A stretch of DNA of 64,000 bases from JAOUGY01 sp963825585 (GCA_963825585.1 CAWGTX010000001.1:186001-250000), one strand, 5' to 3'. Shown: positions 13,710 through 22,452, numbered from the stretch's first letter. Translations and numbers: made by a program. The notes: generated by a model not told the origin, from the sequence alone.

Positions 13710-15124
13710 GCGCCGTCTCCTCTCGTGACCAGAACCTCCTGCACCCCGGCCCTCCCCGAGGAGATGGTGCTCAGCACCGACAGGATGAAGGCCAACTGCC
13801 CCAACAGCATGACGAGAACTCCGACGAGGGAAAGACCGGTCACGAGGGCGCCGGTACCCGACAACGTGGACCAGTCCTCGCCCGTGGCCGACGTGCCCTG
13901 GAAGGCTCCGCCGGCCCAACCGAGTCCGGTGACGATCCCGCCGACCATCAGAAGGAGTGCCGCCGACCCGACACCCCATAGTGTGAATCGGATGTGTTGG
14001 CTCGCCCGGGTGCTCGAGGCAGGTATCCGGCCGCTCACCACGGGGAGCGCCTGGTGGGTCCACCCGGCAACCAGCAGTCCACCGACACCGAAGAGGGCGG
14101 CGAGTGTCACGCCCTCCCAGTAGGAGGTGAAGCCGACCACCGAGGCGGCGGAGCGGAATCCGGCCACGGCGGTTGCGAGTGCCACAACCACGGTCATCGC
14201 CAGGCCGGCCATGGTGGCCTTGATCGAGGGGTGGTCGCCGAACCGTGTCCAGGCGGGAGCGACGGTGGTTCCAATGGCGATCGCATTGGCGGCCGCCGCC
14301 ACCGGAAGCGCCAGGGTGAGCACCGCTGCCACCGCATCCAGCCAGTCGGGTGTGGGCCCGAACACCACCTGGAGCGGTCCTGCCCACGAAGCGGCGAAGG
14401 CCAACGACCAGAACCCGGCCTTGGCGAGTTGCCGGTTGGCGAGCGGCTGGTCAGTGATCTTCACCACCGTGTAATAGGCGAGCCCGACACCCATGCCGGT
14501 CACCCACAGCGTCGTGAATCCGGCCGAGAAGTTGAGGCCCTGCAGGACCCGGCCCAACGAGGAGGCGGTCGGCACGGCGGCTGCGAGCGCCAGCACCGGG
14601 AGGGTTGCGACTCCGGCCAGCACGAACCACATCGAGACGTAGGAGGTCGGTTCAGTTCGGGCCCTGACCGTCTGAACCGACACGACGAGCGGGATCAGAG
14701 TCACCGCCACCAGCACCGCATCGAGCCACCAGGGCATGGAGAGGGGCTCTCCGCCGTCCCCGAGCCCCGCGACCGCGACGATCACACCGGCGATCGCCAC
14801 CGTGGCGGTGCCGGCCAGCCCGAGCCGGGCGACGCCGGGGTTCCAGAGCTGTGCGCCTGTGAGGCGTGGAAGGACGTAGTAGGCGGCACCGGTGAACGAG
14901 ATCACCAGCCACCCGATCATGGCCAGCGCCATCGCCGCCGGTCTCACCCTGCCGTACGACAAGGCGGTCGGCAGGACGGTGGGGAAGACCACCGCGATCA
15001 GCGAAATGGTGTAGAAGACGCCTGCCACGCCGAGGAAGATCGACGAGACGAGGATGTGGAGTGAGACCACATCCTCAGAAGCGGCCGGTCGGGTATTGGC
15101 GTCGATGGCGGCGGGGGCTGCCAC
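13706..15124 (-). CDS. Heme-copper oxidase subunit I homologue lacking metal ligands
   Basis: 472 residues and about 12 hydrophobic helices. It aligns by eye with cbb3 CcoN: AYYVLPRLTG, the SWAGP-PDW block (246-261) and helices around it. However, the helix VI His-Asn is replaced in GLNFSAGFTT (196-205), the CuB His pair after WAGP is Leu251-Gln252, and the helix X HVH becomes Val339-Thr340-Leu341. Only His23, at the helix II low-spin heme position, remains. It should not reduce oxygen. The start is the GTG at 15124, preceded by GAGAGG and AGGAG; upstream in-frame codons lack such a site. It is co-translated with two cytochromes c, so it may be a scaffold or electron-transfer subunit. Confidence 0.75.
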   Translation of the reverse strand: MAAPAAIDANTRPAASEDVVSLHILVSSIFLGVAGVFYTISLIAVVFPTVLPTALSYGRVRPAAMALAMIGWLVISFTGAAYYVLPRLTGAQLWNPGVARLGLAGTATVAIAGVIVAVAGLGDGGEPLSMPWWLDAVLVAVTLIPLVVSVQTVRARTEPTSYVSMWFVLAGVATLPVLALAAAVPTASSLGRVLQGLNFSAGFTTLWVTGMGVGLAYYTVVKITDQPLANRQLAKAGFWSLAFAASWAGPLQVVFGPTPDWLDAVAAVLTLALPVAAAANAIAIGTTVAPAWTRFGDHPSIKATMAGLAMTVVVALATAVAGFRSAASVVGFTSYWEGVTLAALFGVGGLLVAGWTHQALPVVSGRIPASSTRASQHIRFTLWGVGSAALLLMVGGIVTGLGWAGGAFQGTSATGEDWSTLSGTGALVTGLSLVGVLVMLLGQLAFILSVLSTISSGRAGVQEVLVTRGDGA

Positions 15125-15561
15125 GAGGCTCCTCTCAGATGGTTCCAGGACGGCCGGAGCATAGCTGGCCGACCGGTCCCTCCTGCCCGCTCGTCGAATC
15201 GACGATGAACTTCGTTCCGGCATCTCCAATGTGGTAGAACAGGCCCTCAACCTGGGTAAACGCGTCGAGCGAGGGCGACAACCGGGTTGGCGGAACCGAT
15301 CCGGCGAGCGACCGGATGACCGAGTCGGCTTCGTTCAGGCGGACGTCCTACAGGCGACCGCCCGGAGGACCGATCAAGGGTCATCGCCTGCCGGTGGTGC
15401 GGCACGATGACGTCGGGCGGGAGACGTCGGGCAGGAGGCATCAGGCGAGGGCAGGGTGTCGAACGGCAAGGTTTCGTGTTGCAGGTTGTGCAGGCGTGCG
15501 ACGAAGATTGACCGGACGAAGACCGACCAGTAGGCGATCGATCGACACAGGTGAGAGGCAG
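15125..15561. other. Divergent promoter region between the two respiratory operons
   Basis: 437 bases without a convincing gene. A TATGCT hexamer (15158-15163, minus strand) lies about 33 bases before the leftward GTG, which has a leader with a ribosome site. On the plus side TTGACC near 15508 is followed by a TAGGCG-like hexamer, and two near direct repeats of about 15 bases (GACGAAGATTGACCG and GACGAAGACCGACCA) overlap it, a possible operator. Exact promoter use is uncertain. Confidence 0.4.
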
Positions 15562-16206
15562 ATGTACCGACTCGGCGAGATGACAGACAGGCAGCGCATC
15601 CGCATCGGGAGCGCCATGCTCGTGCTCGGCACGCTCCTCATGGTCGTTGCCGTCATCCTCGTACACATCTACGGCCGTCCCGCCGAGGCGGTCCCCACCG
15701 TCGAGCCGTTCATGTCGATGTTCACCGAGATCCCCTTGGAGGCCCACAAGTGGTTCAAGGGCATCGGATACCTGTTGGTCTTCGCCGCCTCGCAGATGAT
15801 GCTCGCCGGTACCGCCATGATCTGGGTTCTGAACCAGCGGATGACATGGGCCCGGGCCGCGTTCGCCGCGTTCATCACCTGGATCGAGATGGTCGTCATC
15901 TTCGGGATCGTTCCCTCCGAGTGGCTCAACTTCTCCCAGACCGACCTCGACTGGAGCTTCCAGCGGGGTTGGTTCGACATCCCGCCCTTCCTCGTGCTCG
16001 GCAACGACGTGACGTTCAGCTACGGTGCCCTCAAGGACGCCGTGTCCGGCACCTACAACCTCATCATGCTGGTCGTCGGTGGTGTGTTCGCCTGGCAGGT
16101 CCAGAGCATCGGCAAGCCTCGGCCGGCTTCGGCCGCCAAAGAAGCGCCCGTGTCGCCGTACGGTCGTCCGCTGGTGAAGACCGACAGAACCAAGGACGGC
16201 GACTGA
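15562..16206 (+). CDS. Four-helix membrane protein of the bc-complex operon
   Basis: 214 residues. Membrane segments lie at about 13-36, 65-90, 95-118 and 165-185, with a polar loop between the last two (WLNFSQTDLDWSFQRGWFD). A short tail ends in a charged segment. I do not recognise the family. The ATG at 15562 follows GGTGAGAGG. Its stop overlaps the start of the ferredoxin gene (TGATG). By position it is probably a membrane subunit or assembly factor of the cytochrome bc complex encoded downstream. Confidence 0.75.
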   Translation: MYRLGEMTDRQRIRIGSAMLVLGTLLMVVAVILVHIYGRPAEAVPTVEPFMSMFTEIPLEAHKWFKGIGYLLVFAASQMMLAGTAMIWVLNQRMTWARAAFAAFITWIEMVVIFGIVPSEWLNFSQTDLDWSFQRGWFDIPPFLVLGNDVTFSYGALKDAVSGTYNLIMLVVGGVFAWQVQSIGKPRPASAAKEAPVSPYGRPLVKTDRTKDGD

Positions 16207-16655
16207 TGCCACGTGGTGTCGTCGACGAGACGCCCCCCTTCCGTGACGACTACCAGCTGGCGCTGGTGGACGGCGACTACTTCAAGGACAAGCTGCGCCC
16301 CAAGCAGTTCCTCCACATCGACCAGGCCGAGTGCATTCTGTGCGAGGGCTGCGTCGACATCTGCCCCTGGAAGTGCATTCACTACCTGAGCGTCGACGCC
16401 ATCACCGAAGCGGTGAACGTCGACATGCCGGCCGCCGAGGCCACCAACTACGGATTCTTCGTCGTCGACGAGGACGAGTGCACCCGCTGCGCGCTCTGCG
16501 TCGACCGCTGCCCCACCGGCGTCATCTCGCTCGGCAAGTTCGAGGGCTCCCTGGCTGCCCAGGCCGAGGAACTGGGCCTGAACCGGACTCCCTGGGACGT
16601 CGACACGGGGCAACGAGATTTCAAGAACGGCTACGCCTACGGCATGCGCTGGTGA
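16206..16655 (+). CDS. Ferredoxin-like protein with two 4Fe-4S clusters
   Basis: 149 residues. Two complete cluster motifs are present: CILCEGCVDICPW and CTRCALCVDRCPT, separated by about 40 residues, as in NrfC/NuoI-like electron carriers. There is no signal peptide, so it acts in the cytoplasm or on the inner face. Located between a membrane protein and cytochrome b, it may link a cytoplasmic donor to the bc complex or form a peripheral subunit. This is unusual, since bc complexes do not normally include a 4Fe-4S subunit. Confidence 0.85.
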   Translation: MPRGVVDETPPFRDDYQLALVDGDYFKDKLRPKQFLHIDQAECILCEGCVDICPWKCIHYLSVDAITEAVNVDMPAAEATNYGFFVVDEDECTRCALCVDRCPTGVISLGKFEGSLAAQAEELGLNRTPWDVDTGQRDFKNGYAYGMRW

Positions 16656-16699
16656 GCACACGCTCGATGTGGCACACGCTCGGTGAGAAAGGCTGACGA

Positions 16700-17476
16700 G
16701 TGGCAGACGGAAACGGCAAGACAGGGCTGAAGGATCGCGTCGGAGAGGCGCTCGAGAATCTGCGGGGATCGCAGTTCGTCGAGTCGGTTCTCCGTCCGGG
16801 GTCTCCGTTCAAGAAGGGCTACACCGATAGCCCCAGGAACCGCTCCTACGTGATCATGAACAACGTGCTCTACCACCTTCATCCGGTGAAGGTGAAGCGG
16901 CACGGGGTCAAGCTGTCCTACACGCTCTGCCTGGGTGGACTGAGCTTCTTCCTGTTCATCCTGCTGACGATCACCGGCATCTTTCTCATGTTCTACTACG
17001 CCCCGACCGCCGATCGTGCGTACGCCGACGTGGCGGCGCTGTCCACCAACGTCGCATTCGGCTCACTGGTCAGGAACATGCATCGATGGGGCGCTCACCT
17101 CATGGTGCTCACGGTGTTCCTCCACATGAGTCGGGTTTTCTATCACGGGGCGTACAAACCACCACGAGAGTTCAACTGGGTGGTGGGCGTGATCCTGCTG
17201 CTGCTCACGTTGCTGCTGTCGTTCACCGGGTACCTGCTCCCATGGGACCAGTTGGCGCTGTGGGCCGTGACCGTCGGCACGAACATGGCCGGTTTCGTTC
17301 CCGTGTTCGGTGCCCAGGTCAAGTTCGCGTTGCTGGCAGGTGCCGAGGTGACGGCGGGAACGCTGCTCCGCTGGTACGTGCTCCACGTGCTGTTCCTGCC
17401 CTTCATCATCGTGATCTTCATGGCCGTCCACTTCTGGCGGGTCCGCAAGGACGGCGGAATCTCAGGGCCGCTGTAG
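16700..17476 (+). CDS. Cytochrome b N-terminal subunit (b6/QcrB-N type)
   Basis: 258 residues, the size of a cytochrome b6-type subunit with four membrane helices. Heme ligands are visible: the two His of NMHRWGAHLMV in helix B and His in LHVLFLPFI and MAVHFWRV of helix D, with the expected 13-14 residue spacing. LLPWDQLALWAVTVGTNMAG is the quinol-site cd-loop region. The amphipathic N-terminus (to about 50) is longer than in PetB. It starts at GTG 16700. It works with the split C-terminal subunit and the Rieske protein to oxidise menaquinol. Confidence 0.92.
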   Translation: MADGNGKTGLKDRVGEALENLRGSQFVESVLRPGSPFKKGYTDSPRNRSYVIMNNVLYHLHPVKVKRHGVKLSYTLCLGGLSFFLFILLTITGIFLMFYYAPTADRAYADVAALSTNVAFGSLVRNMHRWGAHLMVLTVFLHMSRVFYHGAYKPPREFNWVVGVILLLLTLLLSFTGYLLPWDQLALWAVTVGTNMAGFVPVFGAQVKFALLAGAEVTAGTLLRWYVLHVLFLPFIIVIFMAVHFWRVRKDGGISGPL

Positions 17477-17491
17477 GTCTAGGAGGCAGAT

Positions 17492-18435
17492 ATGGCAGAC
17501 ATCCCAGAGAGCCTTCTTCGCAGGTCGGCGGAGGCCAAGGCCAAGGCGCTCGGCGTCCCGGTCGAGCAGGTCCTCGCCGAGATGAAGGGTGAGGCTCCAC
17601 CGACGCCGCCGCCGGCCGCTCCGGCACCCCAACCCGCTCCGGAGGGCCGGTCGCCGAAGAGCCGGTCGCCGAAGAACCGATTGCCGCTGCTTCGGAGCCG
17701 ACGCCGGAGCCGGCCCCCGTGGCGGAGGCCGAGCCCGCACCGGTCGCAGCCGCCACGGCGGTTGCCGTCGAGGAGCCACCAGCGCCTGCCGGGAACGGCA
17801 ACGGCGGTGGCAACGGGCACACCGGGAACGGAGCCACCCGCGTCGCCGCAACGGTGAGCGCCCGACCCATGGCCCCCCCGACCAACGCCCCCGAAGGAGT
17901 CCGCACCCAGCGCCTGCTGACGGTGGTCAAGGCACGGGCCATCCAAAACGTCAAGGCCGAGCCCACCGACAAGGTCAACACGTGGCCGCATCTCATGATC
18001 GCCGAGTTCACCGCCCTGCTCGCGATGACGGCTCTGCTCCTCATCATGTCGGTGGTGCTCCACGCACCGCTGCTCGAGCCCGCCAACTTCAACGCCACAC
18101 CGAACCCGTCGAAGGCACCGTGGTACTTCCTCGGTCTGCAGGAGCTGCTGTCGTACTTCGACCCGCAGATCGCAGGCGTGACGGTGCCCACCATCATCGG
18201 GCTCGTCGGATTCATGATGATTCCCTACATCGACCGGAATCCGTCGACCAAGCCATCGGACCGGAAGTTCGCAATCATGCTGTACACCATCTTCCTCACC
18301 GGTTCGGCCACGTTGACCATCATCGGCGTGTTGTTCCGCGGTCAGGGATTCAACTTCGCCTATCCGTGGCGAGACGGCGTCTATTTCGACGACTTGAAGG
18401 ACTGGGTCCCGATCGGGCTCGGTGGAGGACACTGA
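17492..18435 (+). CDS. Cytochrome b C-terminal subunit (subunit IV type), frameshifted in linker
   Basis: The ATG at 17492 begins the shared module (PESLLRRSAEAKAKALG) and an Ala/Pro linker, but that frame reaches a stop at 17857 without a membrane domain. The C-terminal part reads in the next frame: acidic linker PVAEEPVAEEP, then three membrane helices with the subunit IV hallmark PWYFLGLQELLSYFDPQ. Restoring one G in the GGG run at 17644-17646 joins the two into one protein of about 314 residues. The break may be a sequencing error, a real mutation or a recoding site. If it is real, translation could start at GTG 17719 or ATG 17869 and still yield all helices. Confidence 0.82.
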
Positions 18436-18457
18436 TGACCGTTGAGGTGATCTGAAC

Positions 18458-19309
18458 ATGAACGCTGAGCTTCTGGTACCCATCGGGGTCGCCGTGGTGG
18501 CGATCCTGGCGGCGATCGCCGCCTTCACCATCGCTTGGCGTCGATCCTCGGGCACCCCTTTCAAGGTGACGAAGGAGACCCGGTCAGCGGACCGTTCCGG
18601 ACCGGTCGACGTGCCGGTGGCCATCGCCGCCGCCCCGGTCGGTGGCGGTGAAGCCGCATCGGTCCCGGTGGTCGAGGACACGGAACCGGCTCCGGCCACG
18701 GTGTCGGTCGCCACCGCCCAGCGTGTCATCGAAGTCTCGCCCGAGGAAGCGGGTGTCACCCGCCGCTCGTTCCTCAACCGTGCCCTCGGCACCATCTTCC
18801 TGGGGGGATTCCTCGGAGGTCAGGCTCTGGCGTTCCTGTCGTTCCTGTGGCCGAGGGTGTCCGGCGGGTTCGGCAGCGATGTGATCGCCGGCAAGGCCAC
18901 CGACCTGCTCGCCCAGGCGATCAACGCCGATGGTTCGGTCACGCCGGTGTTCATCCCCGAGGCCCGCGCCTACATCGTGCCGGCCCCAGCCACCATCTCG
19001 GCTCAGTTCGAGGGCAGGGCGGTCGACGGCGGGGGCGTGATGGCGCTCTACCAACGCTGCGTCCATCTCGGATGCCGAGTGCCGTGGTGTCAGCCGTCGC
19101 AGGGGTTCGAGTGCCCCTGCCACGGATCGAAGTACAACGGAGTCGGCGAGTACTTCGCAGGCCCCGCGCCGCGCAACCTCGACCGCTTCGTGGTCGAGGT
19201 CACCGCCACCGGCGATCTCATCGTCAAGACCGGCACGATCATCGAAACGCCCCGAGCGGTCGACAAGTCGGTGGAGTACCCCAAGGGCCCCTCGTGTATC
19301 GGAGGCTGA
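18458..19309 (+). CDS. Rieske 2Fe-2S iron-sulfur subunit
   Basis: 283 residues. An N-terminal membrane helix (about 5-27) and a second hydrophobic segment after the twin-arginine motif TRRSFLNRALG (about 105-130) precede the Rieske domain. Cluster ligands are complete in CVHLGC and CPCHGS, with the usual disulfide Cys in each motif. It takes one electron from menaquinol at the cytochrome b Qo site and passes it to cytochrome c. The ATG follows GAGGTGA with 7 bases spacing; that site lies inside a six-codon frame (18435-18455) that overlaps the cytochrome b stop, probably incidental coupling. Confidence 0.93.
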   Translation: MNAELLVPIGVAVVAILAAIAAFTIAWRRSSGTPFKVTKETRSADRSGPVDVPVAIAAAPVGGGEAASVPVVEDTEPAPATVSVATAQRVIEVSPEEAGVTRRSFLNRALGTIFLGGFLGGQALAFLSFLWPRVSGGFGSDVIAGKATDLLAQAINADGSVTPVFIPEARAYIVPAPATISAQFEGRAVDGGGVMALYQRCVHLGCRVPWCQPSQGFECPCHGSKYNGVGEYFAGPAPRNLDRFVVEVTATGDLIVKTGTIIETPRAVDKSVEYPKGPSCIGG

Positions 19310-19310
19310 C

Positions 19311-21074
19311 GTGAGCTCTGGGGTCATCATCACCATCGTCGTCATCGGCGCCCTCATCTGGCTCGCCGTGCTCGGCGTGTCCGCCCTTCGATCCCGCGGG
19401 TCCGAAGAGATCCCGGCCAACCTCGCCCCCGGCGAGACCGACGAGATCCTCGAGACCAAGCGGCTCGAGAAGGCGCAGCAGGCCGCCGTGCTGCTGTCGG
19501 CGTTCCTGGCCGTGGGCATCCCGCTGTACTACCTGGGTGAACCGGCCCGGCAGGACTCCTTCGTGGAGGCCTATGCCGAGGAGTCCGTTGCCCGTGGTCT
19601 GGCCCACTGGGAGGAATATCAGTGCGCTAGCTGCCACGGCGCCGACGGCGGTGGCGGCGTCGCCGCCTACGTCGAGAAGCGCACCGGGGTCGCGGTCAAC
19701 TGGGTTGCCCCTTCCATCAACGACGTGTTCTACCGCTACGACCGCGACGAGGTCCGCTACTGGCTCGTCTACGGCCGGCAGAACTCTCCCATGCCGGCAT
19801 GGGGTCTCGACGGCGGCGGCCCGATGACCCCGGAACAGATCAACGAGCTGCTCGACTACATGGAGTCCGAGGAGTTCCGGATCTCGCAGACCGAGACAGT
19901 GGCTCAAGTGGAGGGGCGCATTGCCTCCGCTCTCGCCGGTGTCGAGGCCGCCGAGTCTGCCCTCGCTTCCCAGATCATCGACCAGCGTCAGCTCATCGCC
20001 GACATCGAACGAGCGCCCGACCTGCGCCCCATCTTCGAGGACATCGATGCGCGGGCCCGCGACCTGTTGCCGTTGCTCGGCGACGGGCTCGATACCGACG
20101 GCGACGGCGTGGCCGACGCTCGTGAGGTCGAGGTGAACCAGCTCACATCCGAAGCTCGAACGGCGCTGCTGCTCCCCGGCGTCGAGGAGCTGACGTTCGC
20201 TCCGGACAATCCGGAGACCAACGGCGCCCCCGACCGTGAGGTAGCCGAAGCGATCGTCGCCACCTACCGGGATCTCGCCGACTCCGGGCGAGCACCCATC
20301 CTCGGAGGGTTCGCGGACACCATCCAGGCGATCCTCGACGGCCCTGAGGCAGCCGCCGACGGTGAGGAAGCTGCCGAAGGCGACGAGGCGACCGAAGCCC
20401 CGGTCGACACCGACGGAGACGGACTCGACGACGCCGCCGAGGCTCAGATCGGCGCCCAGACCACCCTTGCGGTCGACGCCGTGGTCGGGGGTTTCGCTGC
20501 ATCCACCCTCGACCCCGCCAACGTGGAGACGTCGTCGGGCACTCCCGATCAGGAAACTGCCACGTCGGCGCTCACCGAGTTGGAGACGTTGTTCACCAAC
20601 ATCCGCCTCAACGCCGACAACGGCGAAAGCCTGCTCGTCGACGCCAACGCCTCGCTCGACCTGCTCGAACAGGCGATGGAGGATCGCAACTGGGACTTCG
20701 ACTATGAGGCGATCGCAGCGGCTTCCTTCGACGGAGACGTAGAACGGGCTCAGCGGGTGGCCGGGATCTACGAGGCATACTGTGCCCGCTGTCACACGTC
20801 CGGGTGGTCGGCCGGGGTCGGGCTCGCCCAGCCAGCCGGATCCGGTGGCTTCGGGCCAGCCCTGTACCAGGGCCGGCCCGCCGTCCAGTTCCTCAGCGAC
20901 GAGGACCTCAAGGACTTCCTCATCGTCGGTGCCGTGGCCAATCAGCCCTACGGCGTGAACGGCATGGGCAACGGCCGGATGCCCGGTTTCGGCGAAGTGC
21001 TCTCAGAGGAGGATCTGCTCGACCTCGCCCACTGGCTTCGTGGCGGCAACCTGACCGGAGAAGGTGATTCCTGA
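19311..21074 (+). CDS. Membrane-anchored diheme cytochrome c with Ca-binding-like insert
   Basis: 587 residues. A first membrane helix (about 5-25) and a second (about 57-75) precede heme motif one, CASCH (105-109); heme motif two, CARCH (491-495), lies near the C-terminus. The 380-residue spacer holds two DTDGDG loops (about 261 and 365) like thrombospondin type 3 calcium sites, and much acidic helical sequence. Actinobacterial QcrC normally has two adjacent heme domains, so the spacer is the odd part. It starts at a GTG after GGAGG, adjacent to the Rieske stop, and its stop overlaps the next gene. Confidence 0.88.
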   Translation: MSSGVIITIVVIGALIWLAVLGVSALRSRGSEEIPANLAPGETDEILETKRLEKAQQAAVLLSAFLAVGIPLYYLGEPARQDSFVEAYAEESVARGLAHWEEYQCASCHGADGGGGVAAYVEKRTGVAVNWVAPSINDVFYRYDRDEVRYWLVYGRQNSPMPAWGLDGGGPMTPEQINELLDYMESEEFRISQTETVAQVEGRIASALAGVEAAESALASQIIDQRQLIADIERAPDLRPIFEDIDARARDLLPLLGDGLDTDGDGVADAREVEVNQLTSEARTALLLPGVEELTFAPDNPETNGAPDREVAEAIVATYRDLADSGRAPILGGFADTIQAILDGPEAAADGEEAAEGDEATEAPVDTDGDGLDDAAEAQIGAQTTLAVDAVVGGFAASTLDPANVETSSGTPDQETATSALTELETLFTNIRLNADNGESLLVDANASLDLLEQAMEDRNWDFDYEAIAAASFDGDVERAQRVAGIYEAYCARCHTSGWSAGVGLAQPAGSGGFGPALYQGRPAVQFLSDEDLKDFLIVGAVANQPYGVNGMGNGRMPGFGEVLSEEDLLDLAHWLRGGNLTGEGDS

Positions 21075-21436
21075 TGCGTGAACTGTTCCGGACGATCTTC
21101 TCGGCGAACATCTTCGTCACCGGAATCGTCCTCACTCTCATCTCGATCCTGGTGTTCTACGGGACGGTCTATCTGCTCAACTACACCAACCTGGGCAAGA
21201 AGCTCGGCTTCCTCGTCACCGGTGCCGGAACATTCGCGTGGTCGACCATCGGCTCGCTCCTGTTCGTGATCTACGCCCCCCGTGGCCCCCAGCCCGCCGG
21301 CGGCATCGAAGGCCTCAACGGGTTCGAGATCCGGATCATCCCCCTCACCTTCACCGGTGTTTCGCTGATCCTCTTCATCATGTTCCTGGTGGCCCTCCAC
21401 CAGTACGAGATGTCCCAGGAGCGAGCTGAGTTCTGA
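21074..21436 (+). CDS. Small three-helix membrane protein ending the bc operon
   Basis: 120 residues with hydrophobic segments at about 11-34, 45-66 and 90-110, and a short charged C-terminus. ATG overlaps the cytochrome c stop (TGATG), so it is co-translated. I do not recognise a family. Likely a small accessory subunit of the bc complex or of a bc-oxidase supercomplex. Confidence 0.72.
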   Translation: MRELFRTIFSANIFVTGIVLTLISILVFYGTVYLLNYTNLGKKLGFLVTGAGTFAWSTIGSLLFVIYAPRGPQPAGGIEGLNGFEIRIIPLTFTGVSLILFIMFLVALHQYEMSQERAEF

Positions 21437-21824
21437 CGCCGAGAACGAGCGGCGGGACGGGGACGCCCGAGCGTCGCGGCGGTGAACAGGTCAACGAGTC
21501 AACGGGTCGACCAGTCCGTTCTGGCCTCCGCCGTGAACCCCCGATGAGTGGCGGTCCTCCTGCTCGTCACGCCGCTGGCCATGACGTGGCCTGATCGACG
21601 CATCGGAGGCGTCTCAATCGCTGTGCCCGGGTGCGGCATCGCGGGTGTCGGACTCAGCACGCTCCGGTCCACAACCCCAAACTCCGCGAAGGTTCACTGG
21701 GGACGGGGTGTTGTGCTCCCGCCGATGCCACAGAAGCCTGATGGGAGACGGCCAGCAGGTTTCTCACCTGTCGACTTGTTGACTTGTTGACGGCGTGGCG
21801 ACGAGCGATTCCTGCGGCTCCGCG
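21437..21824. repeat. Non-coding segment bounded by 22-base inverted repeats
   Basis: The 388-base gap between two convergent transcription units contains a segment of about 300 bases whose ends are near-perfect inverted repeats: 21490-21511 and the reverse complement of 21770-21791 match at 19 of 22 positions. Each arm is itself a short tandem array (GTCAAC units). The interior has no convincing gene. Confidence 0.65.
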
Positions 21825-22445
21825 TTAGCCAGCGGCCAGGTGGTAGCTGAGGATCTGGAGCTCGGTGGCGAGGTCGACTCGGCGGACGGCGACGCCTTCG
21901 GGGACGTGGAGTTCGGTGGGGGCGAAGTTGAGGATCGAGCGGATGCCGGCTTCGACCATGAGGGTTGCCACGAACTGTGCGGCTTCGGATGGGGTGGCGA
22001 TGATTCCGATCGAAATCTGGCCGTCGGCGGTGTCGGAGGCCAGTTGGTCGATGTGGCGTACGTCGAGGCCGTTCGGGAGTGGGCCGATGCGTTTGGCGTC
22101 GACGTCGTAGACGGCGACCATCCGGAACCCTCGGGCTTCGAAGCCTTGATAGTTGGCGAGGGCGGAGCCGAGGTTGCCTGCCCCAATGATGGCGACGCCG
22201 AGTCGGCCCTCCAGGCCGAGGGCCTTCCCGATCCGCTTGGCGAGGGACGTGACGTCGTAGCCGACCCCGCGGGTTCCGGCGGCTCCCAGGTAGGACAGGT
22301 CTTTGCGGACCTGGACGGCGCTCACACCGGATCCTTCGGCGATCTCCTCGGAGGACACCACGCTCACGCTCGGCGACACGCCTTCGAGGAACCGGAGGTA
22401 TCTCGGAAGCCTGGAGACGGCTGCGGGGGGAAGCGGTCCACTCAC
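21825..22445 (-). CDS. rex: Redox-sensing transcriptional repressor Rex
   Basis: 206 residues. The N-terminal winged helix (RLPRYLRFLEG, GVSAVQVRKDLSYLGAAGTRGVGYDV) and the Rossmann NAD(H)-binding domain (VAIIGAGNLGSALANY) are characteristic. Rex releases its operators when NADH is high and usually controls respiratory genes such as nuo, cytochrome oxidase and its own operon. I chose the GTG at 22445, giving MSGPLPPAAVSRLPRYLRF; TAACGT lies 7 bases upstream, indicating a leaderless message. I could not find a clear TTGTGAA-N4-TTCACAA operator in the window. Confidence 0.93.
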   Translation of the reverse strand: MSGPLPPAAVSRLPRYLRFLEGVSPSVSVVSSEEIAEGSGVSAVQVRKDLSYLGAAGTRGVGYDVTSLAKRIGKALGLEGRLGVAIIGAGNLGSALANYQGFEARGFRMVAVYDVDAKRIGPLPNGLDVRHIDQLASDTADGQISIGIIATPSEAAQFVATLMVEAGIRSILNFAPTELHVPEGVAVRRVDLATELQILSYHLAAG

Positions 22446-22452
22446 CCTGTGG

